DNA of 64,000 nt from Nonomuraea jiangxiensis (GCF_900099965.1 NZ_FNDJ01000028.1:1-64000); one strand, 5' to 3'; shown: positions 53,674 to 62,434, counted from the first letter of the stretch. Numbers and translations: made by a program. The notes: generated by a model not told the origin, from the sequence alone.

Positions 53674-54303
53674 ATGCCGGTCGATCAACACCTGGTGGTG
53701 GCTTTCACCGTAACTTCGATCGTCGCGATGATTGCGCCGGGGCCGGACATGCTGTTCGTCCTGGGCTGCGGGATGCGCGGTGGGCCTCGTGCAGGGCTTC
53801 TGGCCACGTGCGGGGTGGCGACGAGCGAGGCCGTCCATGTCGCCGTGGCGGCCGCCGGGCTGGCCGCTCTCTTCGCTGCGGCGCCGACCGCCTTCACCGT
53901 GGTGCGCTTCGCCGGTGCCGCCTATCTGATCTATCTCGGCGTCCAGATGATCCGCAATCGCAAGGAGGTCGAGGAGACGGCCGGGGCGGGCGGGCTGATG
54001 TCAGGCCGCCAGGCGTACTTCAGGGGCCTGCTGACCAACCTGCTGAACCCGAAGATGGTCACCTTCACGATTGCGTTCCTGCCACAGTTCATCGATCCAA
54101 GCCTGGGACGGGTCTGGCTGCAGTTCGCGATCCTGGGGGCCATCCTGATCGTGCTGGAGTTCCTCGTCGACGGCACGGTCGGCGTGCTCGCGGGGCGAAT
54201 CGGCGGATGGCTGCGCCGCCGGCAGGCCGCCCGCCGCCGCATCGACGTGGCCACCGGAGGTCTCTTCATCGGCTTGGGAATCCGGCTGGCCGCCGAGCGG
54301 TAA
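53674..54303 (+). CDS. LysE/RhtB family amino-acid/homoserine-lactone exporter
   Basis: The product has 209 residues with about six membrane segments. MIAPGPDMLFVLGCGMRGG is the LysE-family signature, and FAGAAYLIYLGVQMIR and RGLLTNLLNPKMVTFTIAFL are the other two. ATG at 53674 is the first good start. The gene lies inside inverted repeats that separate two halves of an IS630 transposase start, so it seems to have arrived as cargo. Confidence 0.93.
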   Translation: MPVDQHLVVAFTVTSIVAMIAPGPDMLFVLGCGMRGGPRAGLLATCGVATSEAVHVAVAAAGLAALFAAAPTAFTVVRFAGAAYLIYLGVQMIRNRKEVEETAGAGGLMSGRQAYFRGLLTNLLNPKMVTFTIAFLPQFIDPSLGRVWLQFAILGAILIVLEFLVDGTVGVLAGRIGGWLRRRQAARRRIDVATGGLFIGLGIRLAAER

Positions 54304-54389
54304 GAAGTCACGGGCTGGCTCCAGGCCTCGCCACTCCCCACTCCGCAGAAGATTGATTCGGCCAGGGGCATCCCCTGGCCCCGAGCTCA

Positions 54390-54414
54390 GCGACCAAACC
54401 CCTTGTCAGCGGGG
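54390..54414 (-). repeat. Right inverted repeat bracketing the LysE gene
   Basis: Read on the minus strand it begins CCCCGCTGACAAGGGGTTTG, matching the left copy at 53560-53584 with a few changes. It directly follows, on the minus strand, the IS630 fragment ending in IIHKT. Confidence 0.55.
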
Positions 54415-54484
54415 TCTTATGGATGATCCGTAGCAGGCGCCGGCCCTTCTCGTCATCGATCTCACGGACGCGTACCCGCACAGT
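54413..54484 (-). pseudogene. IS630-type transposase fragment (N-terminal part)
   Basis: Minus-strand VRVREIDDEKGRRLLRIIHK is the N-terminal signature of actinobacterial IS630 transposases. The frame continues into unrelated residues at the inverted repeat. Joining its end to the fragment at 53562 would restore reading frame, with a few residues missing compared with usual family members. Confidence 0.7.
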
Positions 54485-54612
54485 CTGACGGCTGGCGCAC
54501 ATCCGAACGGCGCGTCGCATCGCAGACACCACCGGAATACAAGGGGCAACGGGCTCTTGGCTCGGTCATCCGTCCACGAGTCAGTACGGCCGTGGTCCGT
54601 GAACCCGGCTCG

Positions 54613-55116
54613 TCAAGCCCGCTTCAGCCACTCCCAGCCCCTGGGAATGATCGGTTCGGTAGCAGAAGCAAGCCTGGTCTGCAGGTCGGACGCCGCGGTT
54701 CGGGCCGCGGTTATGACGGCCTGGGGAACCATGCACTCGGCCACAGTCTGCTCGAACTCCTCCTCATCGACCAGCAGGACAGTGCCATCCGCAAACCGCA
54801 CCAAATCCAGTTCGAGGTCTATATAACTCCACCCCGACACACCTAGAGTCGGCGGCGTGCAGATGTCGACGCCGATCCAGCGGTCGTTACGCCACCACCA
54901 AGCCGCCCACCAGCCATCGCGTGGGAGCAACTGCACACCGTCGCTGGGGAGCGTCACCGACGTGCCGTCGGCCTTTCGATGGACCTCGCCTTCTCGGCTG
55001 AACAGCCAAGTACCGAATTCGTCGGCGCCCAAAATCCGAGCGTCCCATTCTGCCGCCAGCCTGGGTGCATTCGTGCCTGGCAGCGGCCATTTGCCCTTCT
55101 GCACGCCGATCCGCAT
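54613..55116 (-). CDS. DUF402 domain protein
   Basis: The product has 167 residues. GGGAGGA lies about nine bases before ATG (minus strand). WWRNDRWIGVDICTPP, SYIDLELDLVRFADGTVLLV and DEEEFEQTV are DUF402/FAU-1-like features, a fold linked to RNA binding and nucleotide phosphate hydrolysis (Ntdp). Compact and apparently intact among decayed neighbours. Confidence 0.85.
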   Translation of the reverse strand: MRIGVQKGKWPLPGTNAPRLAAEWDARILGADEFGTWLFSREGEVHRKADGTSVTLPSDGVQLLPRDGWWAAWWWRNDRWIGVDICTPPTLGVSGWSYIDLELDLVRFADGTVLLVDEEEFEQTVAECMVPQAVITAARTAASDLQTRLASATEPIIPRGWEWLKRA

Positions 55117-55133
55117 CCGGCTTATCCTCCCTC

Positions 55134-55457
55134 ATTTGTACCCACGGCGACATCTCGCTGTGGGTGTCTCCGAGCGGGCTCGGGCGAGCCGCGTCTCCGT
55201 GAAAGTCTGAATCAGATCGCCTCTGGCCACATGGCTCGTGGCCAGGAGGGTCCGGACGAAGGACAGGCTGCGGACGTACAGGCTTTCGGAGAGTTGCACG
55301 CTTCCACCACCCGGTCGCGGCCTCGCCGTTCGAACCAGCGCTCGGCCTCGCCGAGTACCCGGCTGCAGCCGGTCTCGTCACCCTGAGAGGCCAACGCTCG
55401 CGCCTCCATCGCGTTGAACAGTGCCATGGCCGTGGGCGTGGCGTTCTCCGCGCCCAT
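55134..55457 (-). pseudogene. Remnant of an XRE-type regulator with TPR-like C-terminus
   Basis: Minus-strand MALFNAMEARALASQGDETG then CSRVLGEAERWFERR is the TPR-like part of large actinobacterial XRE regulators. A different frame downstream gives ESLYVRSLSFVRTLLATSHV and ARGDLIQTFTE, their C-terminal end. The middle (PEWI..FDEAEL region) is deleted and the frame shifts at about 55320. The HTH half is absent. Confidence 0.7.
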
Positions 55458-55486
55458 CCGGGGCAGCCCGCGTAAGATTCACCGCC

Positions 55487-55797
55487 ATGCCAGCACGACG
55501 AGCCCGTGCTGTCCTGTACGCGAAGGAACGGCGTCAGCAGCGCGATCGAGCCCCGCTCGGTCGAGTGTGGAGTTTCTGCAGGACGTCACGTTCAGCCACG
55601 GCCATAAGCCGTGGCGGGCGGCCACCTGGCTCATCGCCCGGCTGGCCGTCGACGGCGTCGTCGACTCGGTGTCGCACCCGCCGCCGCTGAAACCGGGCGA
55701 GCCACCGCACTTCAACGCTGTCATTTATGCGCTTGACCTGCTGCAAGGACGCGATCCAGAGCTCTGCCTCCGGAGCTTCATTACTGATTGCCACTGA
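55487..55797 (+). pseudogene. Frameshifted small hypothetical gene
   Basis: A start MPARRARAVLYAKERRQQRD in one frame is followed after a shift near 55560 by VEFLQDVTFSHGHKPWRAAT and WLIARLAVDGVVDSVSHPPP in another. The second part looks like real protein. I do not recognise the family. One base change would restore a protein of about 100 residues. Confidence 0.45.
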
Positions 55798-56022
55798 GCG
55801 GCCCCGAAGTTCAGTTCCGGGCGGCAGGGGGGCATGTGCGGGTAGGGCAGCGGCAGCACCCCGATGATCTGCGGGCTGTTGCGAGCCCGAGACCGAGCAG
55901 GACCGCCGCCGCTCGCCCGTCCCTTCATCGATGTGTTTGTCATTGACCTGCGGAGCTTGATCTCGACCGCGCTGCTTTGCGTCGCGCTGATCAAGCCCGC
56001 AGCGGCGTCGTGTTCGGCCGGG

Positions 56023-56643
56023 TCAGCGTCCGACGGAGGTCGAGGGAATGGGGCCGCCGCGCAGTTCATAGTGTGCATCGACGACGGTGCACGGCTTGAC
56101 CTTGCCCGTGATCAGCAGGCCGCGGAACATCAACCTGCTCCGCGGTCCCTCGGGGACGCGGCCGGACTCGCTGATCTCCATGACCAGAGTCTGACCCTTG
56201 CCGATGTACCTGGGATGGATGTCGATCTGCTCGTCGCTTCCATCCGCCAGATCGGCCACCTTGTGGTGAACGGAATCCTCCCATTCCTGGGGAGTCATGC
56301 CCATCTTGCCCTCGACGAGCCGGCCCCTGTCCGGCTCGCAGGCCTTGCCAGGCTTGAGATAGGTGATGTCGGCGGGTACGTTCAGCGCCTTGAGGTCCCG
56401 CTCCAGCTTGTCGGCGTCCTTGAACTCCTTGATCTGTACGCTGATCGTGCCGTCGGTGTTCTCGGTCACCGCGTACGCCTGACTCTCCGTACCGGTCAGC
56501 AGCGGTACGGCGATGGCCGCCGCGGCGGCAAGCCCTGCCACCGCCGCGGCCACGGACACGCGGCGAACGGAACGGCGGCGGCGGTCCGCCCGCGCGGCGA
56601 ACTCGACTTTCAGATCCATCAGCAACTGCTCCTCGAAACTCAT
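56023..56643 (-). CDS. Single-pass membrane protein partnered with sigma factor
   Basis: The product has 206 residues: ~27 cytoplasmic residues rich in Arg, a membrane segment (about 28-50) and an outer domain (ISVQIKEFKDADKLERDLKA). ATG overlaps the sigma stop (ATGA), so the two are coupled. By position it is a likely sigma regulator, as in many actinobacterial ECF operons, although the cytoplasmic part is short for an anti-sigma domain. Confidence 0.8.
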   Translation of the reverse strand: MSFEEQLLMDLKVEFAARADRRRRSVRRVSVAAAVAGLAAAAAIAVPLLTGTESQAYAVTENTDGTISVQIKEFKDADKLERDLKALNVPADITYLKPGKACEPDRGRLVEGKMGMTPQEWEDSVHHKVADLADGSDEQIDIHPRYIGKGQTLVMEISESGRVPEGPRSRLMFRGLLITGKVKPCTVVDAHYELRGGPIPSTSVGR

Positions 56644-57191
56644 CTGCCGATTCCTTCCATGACGAAGGGCAGTTCCTTGAGCGTGCGGCGAGCGCGGTGC
56701 AGCCGGACCATGGCGGTCCCCGACCGAATGCCCAAAGCGCCCGCGGCCTCCGTGACCGTCAACTGATCGAGCACGATCAGCTCCAGTACGGCGCGTTCCC
56801 CCTCAGGCAAGTCGGCCATGGCCTCAAAGGCCCGCCGGGCGGGCCCCTCCGCGTCGATCCGCTCCTCCAAACGGGCAATGTCGTCATTGTCCAGAGGCCG
56901 CCGCCTGCTCACACGATCGGTCAACTGGGACTCCCTCAATGACCTGCGCCGCTCGGCCGAGAGCGTGTTGCGTGCCACTCCGTACAGCCACGCCACCTCG
57001 CTGCCCCGTCCCTGCCGGTAGGTATGAGCAGACTCCATCACCGCCAGGAACACATCCGCGACCAGGTCCGCGACCATCTGAGGGGCATCGACCCGACGGG
57101 CCAGGAACCGCGTGATGCCCTCGACGTGCCGCAGGTAGAAGGCCTCGAACGCCACGGGGTCCGTGGCGAACTCCGCCTGTTTACGACGCAC
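56640..57191 (-). CDS. ECF RNA polymerase sigma factor
   Basis: The product has 183 residues from GTG at 57191 with GGGAG eight bases before it. Region 2 is FEAFYLRHVEGITRFLARRV then DLVADVFLAVMESAHTY, and region 4 is DLPEGERAVLELIVLDQLTV then TEAAGALGIRSGTAMVRLHR. The spacing fits ECF factors with a downstream membrane partner. Confidence 0.92.
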   Translation of the reverse strand: MRRKQAEFATDPVAFEAFYLRHVEGITRFLARRVDAPQMVADLVADVFLAVMESAHTYRQGRGSEVAWLYGVARNTLSAERRRSLRESQLTDRVSRRRPLDNDDIARLEERIDAEGPARRAFEAMADLPEGERAVLELIVLDQLTVTEAAGALGIRSGTAMVRLHRARRTLKELPFVMEGIGR

Positions 57192-57256
57192 CGGCCATGC
57201 TCCCTTCGTCGATCTACACCCCGTACTTGGAAAAACGCGACCAAAGCCTTACAAGC

Positions 57257-57288
57257 CGCACGGGGCCACGTTCTCGCGGCCCCGTGCG
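57257..57288. terminator. Perfect 11-bp hairpin
   Basis: CGCACGGGGCC (57257-57267) and GGCCCCGTGCG (57278-57288) flank a 10-nt loop right after the end of the subtilisin remnant on the minus strand. It was probably that gene's terminator and now insulates the sigma gene. Confidence 0.7.
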
Positions 57289-57289
57289 A

Positions 57290-57852
57290 TCATCCGACCG
57301 CGTAGGCACGGTTCACCGTCTGCGTGACGTCATCACCGGCGGTGTCTTCGACCGTTGCCCGCAGGGAGACGAATCCTGGCGAGCCCGGATTGGCGATCCT
57401 TGCCGTCCAGCCAGAGCCGGCCGCCTGCGTCTTGACCGGCTGCCAGGTGGCCCCGTCGTCGGTGGAGAACTCCAGCTTGATCGACTTCACCGCGGCCTCG
57501 CGGGCACCGGGGTTGCGCACGAGTCCGCGACCCGGCCTTGGCCCGGTTGGCGTTGTCGAGGCCCTCGGGCGCGTACCTGACCGCCATCAGCGGCAGGGAC
57601 GTGGCCTTCGCTGTACGGGCCGAGCGGAAGGTCCAGACGGCGTCGACTCCGGTGGCCTGCGGCCGGATTCCTGCGCGACGATACAGCGAGGGTGTAGACG
57701 CCGGTGTCCTGCGGCAGCCTCGCGGAGAGCGTGCACTGCTCGCTCCTCTGGGAGGCACATCCGGCGATGTCGGTCGTGGCGATCTCCTTTCCGTCACGGG
57801 AGAACTTCGTCTTCAGGAGAGCGCGGTCCATGCACAAGAACCCGTCGCACAT
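57290..57852 (-). pseudogene. C-terminal remnant of a subtilisin-like secreted protease
   Basis: Three frames on the minus strand give, in order, FSRDGKEIATTDIAGCASQR, VDAVWTFRSARTAKATSLPL then MAVRYAPEGLDNANRA, and VKSIKLEFSTDDGATWQPVK ending in VNRAYAVG. These are the beta-rich C-terminal regions of actinobacterial S8 peptidases. Two frameshifts and loss of the whole protease domain mark it as decayed. Confidence 0.7.
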
Positions 57853-58035
57853 CTACGCGACGTTGATGTTTCGTCCGCGGCCTGCGACCCTCGGTGAGTG
57901 GGCAGCTGCGGCGGTAGCGGCAACGTTCACCGCCCTTCTCTTCTTGCTAAAGACTTCGGAAGATCGCCCACCTGCTGTCCCTGGACCGCCCGCGCCGCCA
58001 GCCCCTATGTCCTGCTCGTTCACAACGGCACCGGC

Positions 58036-58605
58036 CGACGGCCCAAGACCCTGGGAGCCTATGACTCCTACCTGCGCAAACGGTGGGGCGAGGGATGCAC
58101 CAACGCCGAACTCCTCTACCAGGGGCTGCAGGCTCTGGGCTATCGCGGCAGCGGCACCACCTTCCGCCAGTATGTCGCCCCTGGCGCGACGGAACGCCTC
58201 TCGCGCCAACACGAGCGCGGCCACCCACGGTCGGCAGGCCACCGGCTGGTTCCTGCGCAACCCCGCCAACCTCGCCCCTGACGACCGCCGCCAGCTCCAG
58301 TCGCTCACCACCGCATGCCCCAGCTGGCGGCACTTCGGCTGCACGTGCGCCAGTCGGCCGAGATGATGTCGCACCGCCACGGCCAGAACCTGGATGACCG
58401 CAGTTCTAGGCGACGATCTGCCTGAGCTGCACTCCTCTGTCAGCGGGCTACGCCGGGACCAAGATGCCGTCACCGCTGGGCTCACTCTGCCTTACAGTCC
58501 GAGCCTGTCGAAGGGCACGTCAACCGGACCAAGATGCTCAAGCGACAGATGTACGGCCGTACAAATCCCGATCTCCTGCGCAAACGCATCCTGCTGACCG
58601 ACTGA
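58036..58605 (+). pseudogene. ISL3-family transposase remnant
   Basis: Frames in order give LRKRWGEGCTNAELLYQGLQ with ALGYRGSGTTFRQYV, then GRQATGWFLRNPANLAPDDR, AEMMSHRHGQNLDD, LRRDQDAVTAGLTLPYS, and VNRTKMLKRQMYGRTNPDLL ending in RKRILLTD and a stop. These match ISL3 transposases from the middle to the C-terminus. At least three frameshifts are present; the N-terminal DNA-binding part is absent. Confidence 0.8.
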
Positions 58606-58758
58606 TCAGAGTCCGAACACGAAAGTGCGCCTGATCCAGAATGCGGCCGTCGTTGACAGGCCGAACAGTCAGTCAGCACGCGCGGGGCTACGTAGCTTGC
58701 GTGTATCGGGTCGTCGAGAACCAGCGATTCGGGGGAGGTGCCCGACTCCTGGTGAGCG

Positions 58759-59232
58759 TCAACGGGTAACGCGCAGGGCCCACTCGACCGAGTCTGGGGC
58801 TTGGATGCGCATGGTCAGGGTCTTCCGCTGCCCGAGGTCAAGCCGGTTCATGATGGGGCTGATCAGGTCGTCGAGACAGGTGGAGGGCATGTTGATGCCC
58901 GGCTCCAGAATGATCTCCGCCTTGCCCTCTCCCCGGCAGTTGAAGAGCACCCAGAGTTCGTCCTTGCCGGGTGGGATGTCCCCGACGATCATTGATCCCG
59001 TCCTCGGCCCCGCCTTGAGTACGGTTTTCGTGCCCGCGTCCATGCCCGGCATGCGGAGCGGCACGCTTTTTGGCGAGGGTGGTGTGGTCACTGCGGTCTC
59101 GGTCGGGACGGCCGACGAGGTGGCGCCTCGCCGGTCCGGCACCGGATCCGTTGGAGGAGTAGTCGTGCAGGCCACTGCCAAGGAGACGACGGTGCAGAAA
59201 ACCAGGAGAGGCGCTACCTGTCGAATCCTCAT
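58759..59232 (-). CDS. Small lipoprotein of unknown function
   Basis: The product has 157 residues with a signal ending in SLAVAC. A Thr/Pro/Ser-rich spacer leads to a compact beta domain (SMIVGDIPPGKDELWVLFNC, DSVEWALRVTR). Two Cys residues (in FNC and in PSTC) might form a disulfide. It lies 7 nt after the next gene on the same strand. Unknown family. Confidence 0.75.
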   Translation of the reverse strand: MRIRQVAPLLVFCTVVSLAVACTTTPPTDPVPDRRGATSSAVPTETAVTTPPSPKSVPLRMPGMDAGTKTVLKAGPRTGSMIVGDIPPGKDELWVLFNCRGEGKAEIILEPGINMPSTCLDDLISPIMNRLDLGQRKTLTMRIQAPDSVEWALRVTR

Positions 59233-59239
59233 GTCGAGA

Positions 59240-59596
59240 TCACCTTTGCTTGACGTACCAGCCGACGTGCCAGGGAGTCCACGCGGTCACTCGTCGCTGA
59301 CCGCTCCGACCGCAGACCTGGTAGATGCCATTGGTCTTTTTACGCCACACGCCGTACGTGGCGGTCGTTGTTTTGCGTGGTGGGGTCGGGACTGCGATGC
59401 TGTTGCCCAGCGAGGCCGTCAGGCTTGCGGACAGGTTGACGCCCGTGGCCGCCTCGGCGCCCGCGATGAGCCTGTCTATCTTCAAGCTGCCGGAGACGTT
59501 CCAGGAGTCGGCTGGTACCACCCCCGATGCCGGCCCCCGCAACACGCCAGGCCTAATCGCTCGCGTCATTGCTTCCATGACCTCGCTCTCGATCAC
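59240..59596 (-). CDS. Small hypothetical protein
   Basis: The product has 118 residues. GTG at 59596 overlaps the preceding stop (GTGA), which supports this start over ATG at 59578. It holds a Ser/Ala-rich middle (VNLSASLTASLGNSIAVPTP) and an aromatic C-terminus (ATYGVWRKKTNGIYQVC, TAWTPWHVGWYVKQR). No family recognised; the C-terminus resembles secreted beta-rich proteins, but no signal peptide is visible. Confidence 0.55.
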   Translation of the reverse strand: MIESEVMEAMTRAIRPGVLRGPASGVVPADSWNVSGSLKIDRLIAGAEAATGVNLSASLTASLGNSIAVPTPPRKTTTATYGVWRKKTNGIYQVCGRSGQRRVTAWTPWHVGWYVKQR

Positions 59597-60189
59597 GGGG
59601 CAATGCGGTGATCCATGAACCGGTGTATTTGGATGGGCGTGCGGATCTCGACGGCGTGAGGAAGAATCCCTGCCTCATTGAACGTGTGCGCTGAGGAGGG
59701 ACAGTTGGGGCGGCGGCCACGCGGGTGGGCCTCGGCGGTGTCCACGTGCCACACGCTGGCACGCAGTGATAGCGAATCCACCAGCCACAGTTGGTAGTTA
59801 TCACGGTGTTGGGCCAAGTGGGTGATGTAGCGAGTGAGTACGGTTTCCGCGACCGTCTCGGCCGTATCGGCGGGGGTGATCCCATGGGAGTGCTCGCTGG
59901 GAGCTTGGTGCCAGCCTTTGGCGTGCTGGTCGGTGTATTCGATGAGATAAGCGAATTGGTCGGTAGTCTCGGGCGCGTTCGGCTTGCCGAGCTGTTCGGC
60001 CGCCTGCGCCGAGAGCCGAGCCCAGTCGGCGATGCCGGCGTACAGCGCCGCCTGCTGTCGGGTTTGCGGAGCGTCGTCGTTGTGGGTGGCGCTCATGTCC
60101 AGGTGCGGCATGTTGAGCAGGGCTGCCACCTGGTGAAGCTGGCGGGGAGAGACCAGGCGGTTCCGAGCGTCGGTGAGATCGTACGTCAC
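59593..60189 (-). CDS. Hypothetical protein, first gene of a three-gene operon
   Basis: The product has 198 residues from GTG at 60189. It is soluble and helical, with QAALYAGIADWARLSAQAAE and TVLTRYITHLAQHRDNYQLW. No signature recognised. It is coupled to the next gene by a GTGA overlap and may be cargo of an integrated element. The sequence upstream is decayed, so the start could have been altered. Confidence 0.6.
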   Translation of the reverse strand: MTYDLTDARNRLVSPRQLHQVAALLNMPHLDMSATHNDDAPQTRQQAALYAGIADWARLSAQAAEQLGKPNAPETTDQFAYLIEYTDQHAKGWHQAPSEHSHGITPADTAETVAETVLTRYITHLAQHRDNYQLWLVDSLSLRASVWHVDTAEAHPRGRRPNCPSSAHTFNEAGILPHAVEIRTPIQIHRFMDHRIAP

Positions 60190-60884
60190 GGCCTTCAGTG
60201 TGGGGGGTCGTCAAACGTCTGGTCAGTAGAAGATAAAAAGATCTTCCATGGCGGCTTCCAAGGCTGTGCGGTAGTGCTTCTGCGGCGGCCGGTTTCGCGG
60301 CACCGCAGACCGCGACAGCACCGGTAGATCCAGTCGTCCGTCTAGCCATCGGTCGGGAAACGCCGAGGCGCTGTACGGCGGCCGCTGTCATCCCAGGTCG
60401 TCGGCACGTCCAGCAGCACCACCGTCCACTTGGCCGGCTTGCCGCTGACCGGGAGCCGCCAGCATGTCCCACCCCCGTCGAACACCCCAAGACCGCAACC
60501 CGGCCGGCTCGGGCACGATCGGTGCCGCACGCAACCGCTGACTCTCCGCGGCCTACTCGGCGGCCAGGTTGAAGCCGCCCGCCGCCCCGGAGCCGAGCAG
60601 TCGCAGTACGCCGGCCAGCCTTCCCATGCCGTACTCGCCGACGAGCGGCATAGGCCTCGGGCACCACCGTGGTCGCCTCGACCCTCGCCGTCTGTCCGGC
60701 GACGTCGAAGGCGAGCGGCGTATGCGGAAAGGAGGCCGTTTCCGGAACATCCTCCAGCAACGGGTGGAGTGAACGTCGAGGCGTACGGGGGAGACACCGC
60801 GGGCAGGGCCTCCCTGAGGTCAGGCTGCCCCTCACCCCGCGGTGAGCATCTCCATCCTGGGCGCGTCGACGCCGCCACGTCTCA
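60190..60884. other. Decayed sequence without a confident gene
   Basis: On the minus strand pieces that look like protein occur in different frames: FPHTPLAFDVAGQTARVEAT, LVGEYGMGRLAGVLRLLGSG with AAGGFNL, and GKPAKWTVVLLDVPTTWDD. They may be one broken gene of unknown family. No intact ORF with a good start was found. Confidence 0.4.
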
Positions 60885-61289
60885 TCAAGCGGTGTCGAGA
60901 GCCTCGGTGATCTTTCGGGCCATCTCGGCCATGGTGGGGCTGGGCTCGCCCTTCTGGGGCCGGGCGGCTGCGTCGATGGCGACGTTGACGGTGCGGCGGA
61001 AGTTGTCGGCCTCGGCCGGGTCCTGCTGCTTGAGCAGGCTGATGGATGTGGTCAGGGCGGGCAGTACCTGGTCGGCGAGTGCGGCTACGGTCTTGCCGTA
61101 CTTCACCCCTTTGGGGGCCTTGGTGAGTACGTGCCCCACCAGGCCGGTCGCGGAGGTCAGGGCAATGGAGCCTTCGGCGGCGGCCTTGTGGGCCGAGCCG
61201 GCGGCGCCAGCGGCGGACATCAGTGAGACGGCGCCCCACGCGGCGATCCGCAGGGTCAGCTTGTCCTGGTCGGTGAGGGTGATCGACAT
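60885..61289 (-). CDS. Small conserved-looking hypothetical protein
   Basis: The product has 134 residues from ATG at 61289 with AAGGAG about eight bases before. It has an Ala/Gly-rich helical body (LRIAAWGAVSLMSAAGAAGS, LADQVLPALTTSISLLKQQD) without charges typical of a membrane protein, and a C-terminal helix (MAEMARKITEALD). Similar small proteins seem common in actinomycetes, but the function is unknown to me. Confidence 0.7.
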   Translation of the reverse strand: MSITLTDQDKLTLRIAAWGAVSLMSAAGAAGSAHKAAAEGSIALTSATGLVGHVLTKAPKGVKYGKTVAALADQVLPALTTSISLLKQQDPAEADNFRRTVNVAIDAAARPQKGEPSPTMAEMARKITEALDTA

Positions 61290-61831
61290 GGTGTTGTGCT
61301 CCTTCGGACTGTTACGAGATTTGTCTTGAACGGACAGGTGCTGAACCGCTCATGCATCCACGATCGCCGACCACTCTGATACCGACCTGTCGCCCTCCTG
61401 ATGCGGCCGCTGACACGACGACGCATGGTCAGCGCGAGGGCCGGCCGGCTGAGTCGAGGGCTATGGCGATCTTGGGGGCATCTCGGAGGGCGGAATCACC
61501 GTCGTTGTCGGTCACCAGCACCGGCGTGCACGGGCAGCGCACCGCCCAAGATCGACCAACGCCGGGATGGCCACTGGACGCGATCTGGGAGGTCGTATTT
61601 GGCTTGTGCCGCGGAGGTGACGCTGGAATGTACGCATGTATTTCGCACGATCAACGGCTGTAGTTGTCCGATGCCCGGGCGATCGTAGCCGGTTCCCAAA
61701 GGCCCGAATGACCCAGCATCAGGGTCTGACCTGGGGAAACGCCTCCAAGATCATCCCGCATATGTCCCTGATCATGGTCTTATGGCTGCACGCGGGCACC
61801 GTCGGCTGCCTATCAAGGTCCAAAGAGCAAG
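61290..61831. other. No recognisable gene
   Basis: About 540 bases with only short frames in all six readings. No family signature, tRNA or repeat was seen. Confidence 0.5.
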
Positions 61832-61857
61832 GACCTGCGGCTGAGAAACCGCAGGTC
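61832..61857. terminator. Hairpin behind the tRNA fragment
   Basis: GACCTGCGG (61832-61840) and CCGCAGGTC (61849-61857) form a 9-bp stem with loop CTGAGAAA. On the minus strand it follows the tRNA 3' end by 9 nt, the usual place of a tRNA terminator. Confidence 0.6.
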
Positions 61858-61866
61858 GCAGGACAG

Positions 61867-61912
61867 TGCCCCGGCAGGATGCGAACCTGCGGCACCCGCT
61901 TTAGGAGAGCGC
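61867..61912 (-). pseudogene. 3' half of tRNA-Arg(CCT), probable attachment-site remnant
   Basis: On the minus strand an anticodon loop CTCCTAA (anticodon CCT) has a 4-bp stem with one mismatch. A 5-nt variable loop, a perfect T arm (GCAGG TTCGCAT CCTGC) and the acceptor 3' strand CGGGGC plus discriminator A follow. No D arm or 5' acceptor strand is present upstream. The part kept, anticodon to 3' end, is the part duplicated by actinobacterial integrative elements. Confidence 0.65.
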
Positions 61913-61945
61913 GGGCGGAGAGACCAATCTATATGGAATGACCTG

Positions 61946-62296
61946 CTGAAACGCGGTGCTGGACGTATATGGGCCGCTTGATCATCCCGCGCATGTCCCC
62001 GAACGACGGACCACGGTCCGCCCACCTGCTGAGATCTGCATGAGTGAATGCAGAAGGCGCTCCAGTTCACCAGGCCGCCGACCTCGACCGATGATGCGTA
62101 CCCGCTCGCCACCTGGACTACGGCCGTCTGCACTGCGCGGCCCCAGATCTGTGATTTGGCGGTCACACGTTTACCGTACGTGATAAAGTCGCAGAGTTAT
62201 CGACTGCTTGGCGCGGGTCCTCTGTCGTCGGAAGTTCCGTTGTTGGATGAGGCGGTGGAGTACCTGGCGCCGTGATCCATTCGCACGGAATCGTCG
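61946..62296. other. No recognisable gene
   Basis: Short frames only. The sequence may be the eroded body of the integrase gene whose C-terminus follows, but no catalytic Arg region could be found. Confidence 0.45.
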
Positions 62297-62434
62297 GCGG
62301 CTGGAGTCCCAGCCCCTCAAGTCGCCGAATGGGCGGGGCACAGCGTGGCGGTGCTGCTGCGTGTTTACGCAAAGTGCATCGCCGGACAGGACGAGACCGT
62401 GAAGCGCCGAATCTCTATAGCTCTCCATGAATAA
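62297..62434 (+). pseudogene. C-terminal fragment of a tyrosine recombinase (integrase)
   Basis: The frame AAGVPAPQVAEWAGHSVAVL followed by LRVYAKCIAGQDETVKRRI ends in a stop at 62432-62434. GHS holds the box II His/Trp position and LRVYAK the catalytic Tyr of actinobacterial element integrases. Upstream the frame loses similarity, so only the last ~45 residues remain. It lies ~390 bp from the tRNA 3' fragment. Confidence 0.75.

Noticed and set aside
53556..54418. Target-site duplication at the LysE-bracketing repeats
   Set aside because: The bases just outside the two repeats do not match, and no TA dinucleotide is duplicated, so simple transposition is not proven.
61867..61945. A complete tRNA-Arg gene
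   Set aside because: No D arm or 5' acceptor strand can be folded upstream of the anticodon arm.
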